Source: Ypsolopha sequella | Taxonomy: Eukaryota; Arthropoda; Insecta; Lepidoptera; Ypsolophidae | Assembly (NCBI GenBank): GCA_934047225.1 | Contig: OW203985.1 | Location: forward strand, 5,721,501-5,785,500 | DNA length: 64,000 bases | Reading direction: 5' to 3' | Shown: positions 1 to 12,000 of the stretch, piece after piece | Numbering within the stretch: position 1 is the first letter of the stretch | How the letters are laid out: each line of letters opens with the position of its first letter | Notes under the pieces: model-generated | What the model saw: only the letters and a program-made list of their open reading frames with translations | What the model was told of the DNA's origin: nothing | Databases searched by the model: none | Position numbers and translations under genes: made by a program

Positions 1-75
1 AAGTGGAAGCGGGGGGCGCGGCGTCAGGCGGCGGCGGGGGTGGATGGGCCGGCGGAGGGACGCGACGACCTGGAC
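1..75 (-). CDS. Shank: Shank exon: start of proline-rich region, cut by the window edge
   Basis: An acceptor with a T-rich tract (TTTTTTTAG) lies at 76-83. In phase 1 the exon reads [20 protein letters not shown] and continues past position 1. Pro-rich, GC-rich coding sequence is expected for the Homer/cortactin-binding part of Shank. The phase matches the donor at 1812. A second AG six bases further in gives the same frame. Confidence 0.75.
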
Positions 76-3000
76 CTAAAAAAATTAGAAAAATATAATT
101 CTGGACATATTTAAACGAACTTTAAAATCAATAGAAATAAAGGGTAAGGCACTACAAAAAAACAGCTCAGGACTTATATAGAGTCCTGAGTAAAGCGAGG
201 GGTTCAAGCTGCCCAAGACAAAGACAGGCTTTATTCCAGAGGAGCATACTCTACTTTTCACACCTTCTGCGAGACAATAAAAAGCTCGACATTTTTTATC
301 AACATTAATAATTCAATAAAATTCACTGACAATCACAGCACCAAACACCGTCTTTTGTTTCACATTGAATTCTGCTTATGGTGGCCAGTTCGATTTTCGA
401 ACAAACCTCTTTACAATCCCATATGGGCATTTGTTTTCCACGAGTTTCCACACGAATTTGACGTTCCAAATTTCAAATTTAAATCACTTTAATCACTAGG
501 GATTTTCATTATTTTTATATCCCTTGAGATATAATGCGTTACTTTACGTTGAGGTTGCATGATATGTAGTTGGACATTGTCGAGCAGGTGGTGTGAAAAT
601 AAATATTACGCCCTTCAAAAATTATAATTTCCACTACACACTATAACGCTTTCTTGGTTGTCATAAAAAAATAACTACGAGGCTACTTCACTCCACTACG
701 TTCGCGACTTGTTATACCTAACCTTCCGGCTCACTTCAACGCTGAAGGGTTTCTGGGTTGTTATAATAAAATTGTCACCAAGGTTATGTATGTCGTTCGC
801 TCCACTACGTTCCGCGACTCGCCATATCTAACCTTCTAACCTAACCTACCGGCTCTCTTCTGCGCTAGTTTTCTACGGTGGTTAAAGCTGAAAGTGTTAA
901 TACTCGTATTATAGTGTAAAGTTGTACCTCTTATAGTGGAAATCATTATTTTAAATGTTTATTTATAGTGAAAGTATTCATATTATAAGTACAATGAGTT
1001 TTTTTAAAGCTAATATTATTTTCAAAGTGAATTTATATATTGCTAGCTTTTGCCCGCGGCTTCGCCCGCGCTGATTTCGTTTTTCCTGGGATAGCCAATG
1101 TCACTTTCCGGCCCATAAACTATCTCTACGGAAAAAATCACGTCGATCCGTTGCTCCGGTGCTGCGTGAAAGAAGGACAAACCAACAAACACACTTTCGC
1201 GTTTATAATAGGGGTACTAAGTGTACGGATAGAGCTACGAATATCCCATATCAACATTTCCCCTTCCCACTTGCTCCCATTGCCCACGTGGTACATGGGG
1301 CAAGAACACTCGGCTGATGAGGGGTGGTATTAAAAAAGTTCCTCAAAAAGGCATACAAAACAGATATTTTTCTTTAGTCTTGAGGCCCGTTTTTGTGATT
1401 TTTTTCTATATAGGAAAGTTATCGTAATTGCGTTTTTGGCCTGTCGGGACACTAAAGCATGTCCTTGAAACTGACATTAATTTTTTGAAATTTTTAAGTA
1501 CTAAATGAATACCTATAAAGATGTCTGCGAAAACTGCATTTTGCTTTAAATATCGCGGTTCAAACTCGGAAACATCTCTGATACTCCCTCGTGGATTCAT
1601 ATCCTGACATGTACAGACCCTGCGTTCAAGCTCCCTGCTTATAAACGATTTTGATGGCTTTGACACCGAAATGAGAACTGCCTGTCATGCTGGCGTCCGT
1701 TCATATGTAGTGAACGCTGCCGTAAGTACGGTTTTCAGTCGACAACATGCTTACTTGCCTTGGTGCGACTCACGCACTGCCATTAGAGATACATCCACGA
1801 TGAGTACATACCATGGACATCCTCGCTGGACCTGGTCCGTATCAGCTGCGTGGCGTGCTCGGCCGCAAGGTCCGGTGTCGAGTGGAAGTCTCGCCTGAGA
1901 GTTGGCGTGCTTTTGCTCCAGAACTGGAAACATAACACAACGCACTTTATATACCGTCAGGATAAGTCATTCTTCGCTCGCGACGATACAGGGGCGCGGG
2001 GGCGGCGGCTTTATGTTTACAAGCCTGCCGCCCACTCCCCGCGCGATTCCTTTTGTCGTCATATCCCATCCCCCCGCGTCCCTGTAACTATGCGGGTGAA
2101 GACTGACTTTTCCGGTTTGCCTATACCTATCGTACGTATATAGTGTTTATCATTTTTTCAAGGCAACGAGGTGTCGTTTGCATGACGAGATCACAATGAA
2201 AAATATTCCCAATTTCTCCAAATACGCGTTAAATAAACATTAGTTTTTTCAGAGATCAGTTATCTCAGTATGAAGGTATACGTAAAGTCAAATCCCTTAA
2301 GAACCCGCTCCGAATCGTACTTCATACATATCTAAAAACCATAATAACTCGCGAAAGTGGAACAATTGAATCAAATAAATTTTAGGCTTTTATTTACATG
2401 GTCAATATAAAGTGGTGTACGTCCCTGATTTTTTCACAAACATCGCGTTAAATACCAGAAAAATATTTTAAATAATGGGTTTTCACCCTAAAATCGAGTA
2501 CTTTTACAAGGCTTCGTTAAGTGACTTATGAACATTTAACAAGCAAAGTAAGCACATACACCACTTGGAAGTATCATCAATATTCTAATTAATTAAAACA
2601 AAATAAAAAATAACTAGTAATCGAGGCACAATTAAGGTAGGCATTCGGAAATAATTATTATTTCAAACGCAAAGGGCGAGGCTCGCTCAGCACAGTTCGA
2701 ACGGCGTGGGGCAAAGCGTGAGGCGCTTGTTTAGATCAGCCAGCCAAATATGCGCTTTATTGTCGCGATACGTCTCGCTTCGTATCGGAGTTGGCGTCGA
2801 CCTGCACCGGGTTCTTAATAACTATACACTGTTTGAATATGTGTAAGTAAAAGCCATTGGTTAATAAGCGGATCGTAATATTGTTGTTTTCTTTAGTCAG
2901 GAACGTAAAAGATAACGGGGTGCACGTTCCTGATTCAAGAAAATGATATAAATGATCGTTATTTATTGGTTACTTATCGTAACTCAACGGTATATTGAAA

Positions 3001-6000
3001 AAAAAATACCTAAAATGGATTTGACTATACATGAAAGTACATACATTTATTTAGCTGTAACCTAGAAGCCGAGTCGGTGCGTGAACTGGCTGGAGTTCAG
3101 CCCGAAGGCGGACTTCAGGTACCCCCGCAGCAGCTTCTTGTCGGGTCGCACGCTGATTGCCTTCATTACTGTAGCGTCCAAGTAGTGTTTTGGACCTTCC
3201 CTGGAACGCAGATCTAAACCAGGGCCAATAGAGTTGCAAGATGTTAGTTACCTTTCCCCTGGACCTCTTCATCTCTGCCACGGAGGCGTAGACCCGGCCA
3301 GAGGAGCCACGCGCGGGCGAGTAGGGGGGAGAGTTGGTCCCTCCTTGGAACGCTGATCGTATCATCATTGCGTTGTTGCCGCCGCTGGGGACATTGATAC
3401 AAACATAGTTTAGTCCAGTCTATCTAAGAATGTTTGTATGGAGTAGGTTGAGTTAAATGTACACTGGGTGAAAGTTGGGAAAATATCAGTGAACTAGCTG
3501 AAAAATTTTAATTCTAAAGAATCTCATATATATTTTTTTTCAAAAGAATCACATTTTTTAGACCATGGCTAAGAACGATATTAGTAAGATCCTGATCTTA
3601 TTATTTTGGTAACATATAAAAAAATATTTTCTTCCGGGGGAGAGATATGAACATACTATTATTTCAAAGTCATTTTACTAGTGTATCTTTAATTCGACCT
3701 TAAATCTTTCATTTACTGGACTAATTAACATTTATACGTCTGCACTTAGACAAACTACATATCTTGAAGTTAATGCACTTGTACCATGTAATGTATGTAA
3801 TTTTTATGGCTGATGGTAGCTAAAATTTAAATGTGTATACCTATACGTAGGGCGGCTGACATGTAATCTCCTTGGTCAGAAATATATACAAAAATAATGC
3901 TGGCTGATATAGATTTATATTCGTTTGTTATTCTATTTTCAAAATGTATTACATTCATTTGTTTATTGCATCACGTTTATTTGTCTCCTACAATTGTTTC
4001 GAACATGTCGGTAGAGAAAGTGAAAATGGATAAAATCGAGCAGCGTGCGGTGATTAAGTTTTTGACTAAAGAAGGGAATACGCCTTCGGAGATCAGACAG
4101 CGTATGTTACGTGTGTTTGGCAGTTCGTGTTCTTCCGAATTTGTTATAAAGTTTTGGTCAAGGCAGTTTAAATTAGGTCGTGAGAGCCTCGAAGATGATC
4201 CTCGTAGCGGAAGACCAGTTTCGGCCGTCACCGATGAAAATGTAGCCAGGGTGAAAAAAAATATTTTAGAGGACCGACGAGTGAAGCAGTGGGAGATAGC
4301 TAGAGATGTGGGCGTAAGTAAAGAGCGAGTCAATGAAATAAGTCATGAGCATTTGAACATGTCCAAGGTTAGTGCACGTTGGGTCCCTAGAATGTTGACT
4401 GCATTTGACATGGAGAGGCGTGTCAAATGTTGCGAAGAGTTTTTGGACATGAGTCGAGGGAAAGAGGAAGAAATAATTTCTAGAATTGTAACATGTGATG
4501 AGACTTGGATTCGACAATGGGACCCGGAAAGTAAGCAAGAGTCGTTACAGTGGAAATTGAAGGATGAGAAGCCGCCTCGGAAATTCAAGGTCTGCCCATC
4601 GGCCGGTAAACTTATGGCTACAATCTTTTGGGACACAGAAGGGATTTTGCTCATAGATTATTTCCCGAAGAAAACTACAATGAATGCTGATTATTACTCA
4701 AACTTATTATATCAACCAAGAGAGACAATAAAAGAAAAACGGCGAGGTAAACTAAGCAAAGGAATTCTGATTTTGCACGATAACGCACCAGTGCATACCG
4801 CACGCACAACAAAGCTAGCAATTAAAGACAATGGCTTCGAAACCATTGACCACCCCCCTTATAGTCCAGATCTAGCCCCCTGTGACTATTTTCTGTTTAG
4901 ACTTCTCAAGAAAAACCTCAGGGGACGAAGGTTTATGACCGATGACGAAATGAAGGCAGCGGTTTCTGACTATTTTGACGACACACCGATTTTTTTTTTT
5001 TAATGGCTCAAATTCAATATTTGAAAAATGTAATAAGTGCATTTTATTAGCAGGGGACTATATAGAAAAATAAAAATAAACTATCCAGTTACGTCTTTTC
5101 TTTCATAGTTAGGTAGATTACTTTTCAGCCTCCCCTCGTATATAAGTTCCCATACATCAGTTTGTAGCCACAAATAAGGTGTAAAATTCTAACGAAATCT
5201 AGACGGCGTTGCTAAATCCTCTAACGAACATGATGCTAAAAAAGACCGATTGGTGACGCTAGTGGCACAGCGATGTCACGTAACATAAAAATAATTCCCA
5301 CTTCGATAATAGATAACGACATAATACAATGTTACTATTGCCAGCAGAAACAAAACCACCCTCGCTGTTTCCACAAACCATGATATCGAGGAAGCAACGA
5401 AGGAACGAGAAAAGTCGAAAAAGGAACAAGGAGGAAAGTCACAATCAACATCGCGAGTTCTTAGAAGAGGGACCTGTCTATCTATTGATACACTGATAAT
5501 TATCTATATTTATAGTATTTTTGTACCTGCATGTGATTTATCGTGAAGCAATGAATACACATATCTCTTTCTCTTTCTATCTATTCTTTTGGTTGTATAG
5601 TATAAGTGGTTCAGATACCTGGCAGCGGCATCGGCCTGTCTCTGGAACAGCTCCTCCAGTTCGGCGGCGGTGATGCGCCCCGAGGCAGGTCGCTGGCGGA
5701 TGGATGCCGTGCGCGGCGCCACCGGCGTGCCCGACATTGGAGTCCCATCTGAAGATACAAAAGAAAATGTATGCATAAAAGGCGCAGTATTTACTAAACT
5801 TGGTAATGCAACAAGAATATTTATAATAGTAGGTATTCAACAAAAGAATAGAACATAAAACAAGAATATTATTATGATTAGATAGAAAGGGCTAGAGTAT
5901 TCTGATTATAGTAGTAAGATCGCCGTACTATTGCTTCCTCCATGCTGCGTCACAGATTCAGCTGACGAAGATTTGCCAGCTACACTCAGGGGTTCACAGC

Positions 6001-9000
6001 TCTCTTCTTTTTCTCCACCGTTTTCTGTAAAAGTTATAACTACATAACATTGTATTTTTTTTTCAAGGTGGATGTTCCAAGTCAGTTTTTATAAAAAAAC
6101 TGCCTTTGACCATCCACCATAATATACATATGCCGCATAAACATATCAGAATTTCTTCCGAAAATACACGAAATATTGTAAAAAAAATTGTGAAAAGTGT
6201 TGATGACATCATTTACCTATAGAAAATAGAAATCTAATACTTTCGTTATTAAACTGCTGATTGAAGCAAATCAATTTAGTAAAGAGGAATTGAGATATTC
6301 TCGGGCCTTATTATTGCCTAACTTCAACATCTTTTGATTGGCTAAAAATGATGTGAATGTGTGATGTCATTTCCAGCCAATCAGGATACATTTGAAAGCG
6401 ATAGTGATAGATGTTAAAGTAAGACAATAAGGGGGCTGGTTCAACCGGTGTCAGCGACTATTGTCTATACTTATACTTACTTAAAACCTAAAACCAACCC
6501 GTGGAGGAAGCTCGGATGTAAACTATCACTTCTCCCTGGACTGCAGCGTTACTTGGTTTGTGGACTCCAGATTACCAGGTTCGGACGGATGGACTGTTCA
6601 TAACGATTCTCTTGATTCGGTAGGAATTTCCTAAAATCCCTTATCGGATGTCTACGTTATACAAGACACGTACAGTTCAAGTATCATGTCCCCAAAATCA
6701 GATCAGTCAGTCAACATCAATACATATAGATTTAAAGAATGAATTCTCACCTAGTCCAGCGACCATGGACTTGGCTCGCGCTCGTCCCACACTGAGCGTG
6801 GTGCGCGGGTCTCTTCTAGGCGGCGCCGGCGCAGGGCTTCGACCTGTTGACAATCATTATATATAGACTACATTTTTCTATTTATCTATAACTTACAAGG
6901 TACACTCTGGTCGGTGGAGTAACCGCCATTCTTCTCTACCTTCTAATGATTTGACCTCTTAATAGGACATAGCATCAACTTGTATTATTTGTATTGAATT
7001 CGTTGAGTATTGAAAGGACTAAACGTTCTCATCCTCAGACCAGACAAGATTTGCCTTATTACTCTGATTGTCCGTGCTCTCCACATTTTCTTCCACGTAT
7101 TTCACCGACATAAACACAAAATTATACATACGTACTTCTATTTCACACGCACACTATTACAACACATGGAAAAAGGGGACGGCGCGACAACCTGTGAGTC
7201 TACCGCGTAATTCTCATTTTCATCAACATCAACTTGAGATTGAAATTTGACGTGCGTGCGACGACGCCCGCCTAACATGCCATCTCTTTTGCACGCGTTG
7301 AATTTCTCATGCATTTGCTTGAAGTTGATACAAATGAGAATTATGCGGTAGAGCCCCTGTAGCCACGGACAACACAACACTTCACATTTCTATTGACATT
7401 GAGATTGGGTCTAGCATGCGGCCAATTTCTTTTTTCATCACCCTGTTTCCCGAGACCCAGCTATACTCGTATATAAACACATGTTACGTTGAGGTGATTA
7501 CCTCCAGCATGTTTCCTGGGCAGCGTGGCAGCGTATGGCCGGCCCGAGCTGGAAAGCTGGCTCTGAGACTTGCTCGTGGGGACTGTGCATGTAGCATGCT
7601 CGTTGGCTCCTGTAACCACAAACGATTGCAAACTTTTTAGTCTTCTTGCATTCGTAAGAGGAGACATAGTATGTCCAACAGTGGACCATAAATATAGAAA
7701 AAAAAAATGAACGTTTGTGCGGTCTAGTGGTTTGAACGTCTCGACAACGATCCGAAGGTCGTGAAATCTAATTCCGTAGGGGCACTTGTGTTTAATCTGC
7801 CTGCTTCAGAAGACATGTAAAGTTGTAGGTACATATTTTTGTCCGAAGTACGGCAACAGAAAGTGACGTATTTACCCTAGGCCCTAAAAAAGCTAAGGCC
7901 CGGAGCGGCGCTCAGCTTTGGGCGCCTTTCATAATTAATCGTTACCTATCTTTTAATTTATGTTGCTTCTTGACTATAAAACTTTATTAAAAAAAAATGT
8001 CTATCTAAAAATAAATTAAATATTGAATAAATGGTGTTTATATCTTTGTATGGCCTTTTGAGTTTTTCATTATCATCATTCTGGCGGTCATCCTGGAGGA
8101 ATTGCCCATACTCACACACGCTGGGCAGGCGGGTTGGTAAGCGTGGTGCCGGAACCCTCGCACCAGTGACGCACTGCCCGTAACCAGTCTGTTCCATATA
8201 AGGCCCGGCTATTAGAGATGGATATACCGCCATCCATCGGTCCCAGGCATGGTGGGCCTCCTGTTTTTTTGCCTGTGAGCTGTCCTCTTAATTTCCCCTG
8301 AATTACTTCAAGGGGGTCTCCAAGTAAGATGGTGGTACCTCCACAGTCGAGCCCGGGATCAGCTCTACCACCTACCAATTTATTTAAATATTTGTGCTTT
8401 TTTCTCGTTCATTTATGGGACAACATATCTTAAAGGCCCAGGGCGCCAAATCTTAAAATACGCCACTGGCAACACTGCTCACCCATCACGCTCGGACTTA
8501 ACAATCGTCGGAGAAACGCAGTGACTTGCATTTCACCGACCATACTTGTGATACTCGGTAACACATCCGACAGCCCCCCGGGCGTTCTTGTCGTGACAAT
8601 GTATTTATTACATTTCTACTTGCAGAAACAAAAACAAAATATCACCATTGACACTGTTCAATGACACGACGGTCATAGAGACGAGCGCTCCTGAACTCCT
8701 GATCAGCTCCACGACGTGTTCATGCGACGCCGCTGACACGTCCTCGCCGTTTATCTGGAAACGTTACAGATTAGTTTAGATGAGACATTTTCTATTGTGA
8801 ACAGTCAGTAAAGAAGGCGCGCGTCAAGCTGTGCAGTATCCTCCCCTACCCCCTCGTTGAAGCTCCGAGAATTTTGTGACTAACTTCAAGTCAGCCCTCT
8901 GTGCTAGCCCGAACTGTACACGTATAGTTTTAAATTGACCAACCTGATTTATGAAAAGGAAAAACAAATAAGGAATTTGCAATGTTTACAATACGAATAC

Positions 9001-12000
9001 AGCTGCGATGGTGTGGCCATGTTTCCCGAATGTCTGATGCCAGGGTGGCTAAGCGCATCTTCTACTCCGAACTGCAGGAAGGGAAACGGAAACAGGGCGG
9101 CCAATTTCTGCGGTATAAAGATGTGCTTAACCGCCACATGAAGAAATGTGCAATAGACCCAGCACAATGGGAAACACTGGCAGCAGACAGACCACATTGG
9201 AGGCAGGCTGTGAACACTAAGGTGTATGCTTTCGAGTCGATTAGACGCGCTGAGCTCGACACAAAACGACACCAGCTTAAGGCTCGACCACCAGTGGCCA
9301 TCAATTATAATATAGTTGGAGGGGTGCTGACGTGCAGTGAATGTGGCCGCACGTTCACTGCAAAAATCGGCTACGTCAGCCACGTGAGGGCTCACCAGCG
9401 CCGCTCTCAGCATTGACAGTCGCTGTGACCGAAAACGGCCTTGAAGAATTGACATGACTTGACATATACAAGGTGACTTTTTGATCATCGTCCAAATTCA
9501 TACTAGAGGCTTGGTAAGCGATCAGCATCATGATTCGATATAACCATTTTTGTAAAATTCGTATAATAAAATTTCGACTTCCCATAGTAATTCACTACCA
9601 GTCCTTAGTGCATCACTATGGGAAGTCGAAATTTCATTTTATGAATTTTACAAAAATCGTTATTTGTTCATGATGCTGATCACTTACCTAGGCTCAAGTA
9701 TGAATTTGGACGATGTTCACAAATTCACCTTGTATACATATGAGAATGCGCCAGCTGAAAACCAGTGCTGTAAAGTTACTTAGAACTTGCAACAAATACT
9801 AATTATAGTCCCATTTCCTATGCATTTTCTTTCATTTTTCAAACTCACGCTCGTGGCATCAGCTGGGTATGTGCAATTGTTCTACAAATCCGCTGACAAC
9901 GCGTTTGTCGCCACAAATCCACAACTCACCGCAATAAGAAAGTCTCCCTTCTTCAGGCCGGCGCGATCGGCCACGCCACCTGCATCGACATCGTCCAGGT
10001 ATTGCAGCCCGGGACAGCGCTCCGACGGCCGTAGCTCCATAAGTGGCGAGGAGGCTTTAGCTCCACGCAGTACAAAACCGAACCCTCGACGCGCGCGGTG
10101 TAACACTACTGTCCGGGTTTCCGTATTGCCGAAGCTGTTGAAAAGTAATTAAATAAACAAGTATATCAGAGCTCCTCACATCCAGATTTACTTTTCTTTC
10201 TGCGTTTCAATACTGCAATGATATAATGTTAAAGTAGGGCCACTGAGTGATGGCACTTATGACAGCTGCATTTAGTGATGAGGTACATTTCAAATTTCGG
10301 TTAAAAATAAAAATCAAGTGTGAGTTTACTCAACATTAGGCACGTCATTCAACATTCAGCATAATGATACAAAAGGAAAATGTGCCAAAACCAGTGGCGT
10401 AGTTATCGGAAGGCTATGCGGTGTAGTGCCCCGAGGCCCACAAGAGATGTTTAAATATCTAAATCGAAAAAAGTATTTTACTATCATTTATTTTCGTTTA
10501 GTTTAACTTCGTCATTGTTTTGTTTTTAATTAAATATTATTGCGTAACTTGGCGACCTCAAACACACCTATAAAAAATGAGAAACTTTTTTTTTTAAATT
10601 CTTTGTTTCTGTACGAATTCTATTGCACAATAAAGCAACATTCAAATCGAAAAATAATAACCGAAACAAGTAGTACATGACTATCAACAATGAAGTATTA
10701 AATTTTTTAATTCACACTTGCTTATAAATAATTACGATACTTTGTAGGCATTTAAACGTCATAGGCACCATCACTCAGTGGCTCTACTGTAATGTTAATG
10801 TTAGCTAAATAAGTGTCAGAGTCGAGCGGGAAATCGTTGCGTAACGGAAGTTCTGTGTCCGGCAAATATTTCACATTTTTTTGTTTGTTTACTTACCTTT
10901 TCTTTATCCTTGGCGCAGTAGCACTGTACGTTTTGCTAAGTGCCATTTCTCTTCTGCCCGTCACCCTTGAATGGTGGATTGGTCCCGACGATAATACCTG
11001 AAAATTTAAATTAAAGCAAACATTGACACAGGATTCCTTAAAAAAAAACCGGCCAAGTGCGAGTCAGATTCGCGTACCTTGTGCTCAACTTTTTTTAAAT
11101 CGTTATAGTTTTCCTGTAATTGGCCAGTTATGATCTGTAATCGACATTTTTTTCATATTTTTCGGTCTCCCAGTTTCGGAGATAAGGGGGGGACATACAT
11201 ATTTTTGTGGTTTTATAAAGATTTCTCGACCTACAGTGCCTGTAAATATACTAAAAGTATATATTTTTACAATTTGCTTTTTAATATCTACAATTTGATA
11301 CACATATTGTATTTTTAGGATATTTTTATTTTTCTCACCTTTGTTTTCGAAATATTTTATACTATTTAAAATTTTTCTTTTTTTTTTACACCGTAATATG
11401 TGGACAAATTAATGCTATTTTTATGCCAAATTTCATGTCTTTATCTTTAACGGTGCTAAAGTTATGAGGCTGTGACATACGGACGGACGGACGGACAACG
11501 GAGTCTCACCATAAAGGTTTCCTTTGTGCCTTTTAGGTACTATGGAACCCTAAAAAGAAGGTTTCTAAGTTTTCATTACCTGATGCAAAGCATTGTTTTG
11601 TCGTAAGCGCACTTCCTGAACACATTGCGATGGGAACAATCCTGTGGCCCCCGAACCTCTCACTGTGCCTTCTAGAAAACCATCATCCGTCGCTCCAGTC
11701 ACTGCAATAACAATTAATAATTTGCTTAATTATTTGGTACTGAACTTGTTAATACTGGGACATAAATACCAGTGAAAAGTCGGGGTCTTTCTATTAGTAA
11801 AGCAAATTGTTAATATGAACTATGGTTTTGTGGTGTCGAACAGAAGTTATTCTCATGGAAAATGTCAGGTGGAAACTCCAAAACCTCTTTTTTAAATCTT
11901 GATGGAAATTCATTGGAAATTACCATCAAGTATGAACAATGAAAGTTAGTAAGTACCTTCAATAATATCACCCTGGTTCAAACGGAGATGGCCATTTGCG

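Larger units (their letters stand above)
3846..5138 (+). mobile_element. mariner transposon, nearly complete, in a Shank intron (antisense)
   Basis: The element is 1293 bp. Its 24-bp terminal inverted repeats (3846-3869 and 5115-5138) share CG..GGG.GGCTGA.A.GTAATCT with five mismatches, and TA dinucleotides flank it at 3844-3845 and 5139-5140, the mariner target duplication. Inside is a single transposase ORF with one terminal frameshift. It lies between Shank exons 5619-5748 and 3252-3384, in the opposite orientation, and breaks no exon. The near-intact reading frame suggests fairly recent insertion. Confidence 0.93.

Noticed and set aside
1040..1333. A 97-aa protein
   Set aside because: It lies over the Helitron-like repeat and reads through the terminal hairpin.
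3051..3368. The single 105-aa frame across both 3252-3384 and 3062-3200
   Set aside because: It is the Shank frame only down to the donor at 3252. Beyond it the frame is low in GC-ending codons, while another frame has coding character and a stop with a poly(A) signal.
3897..4025. An N-terminal extension of the mariner transposase
   Set aside because: It is in frame but hydrophobic and unlike mariner; family members start at the MDK-type Met, here at 4026.
8949..9488. A 179-aa protein on the minus strand
   Set aside because: It is the antisense shadow of the LINE frame at 8982-9416 and resembles nothing.
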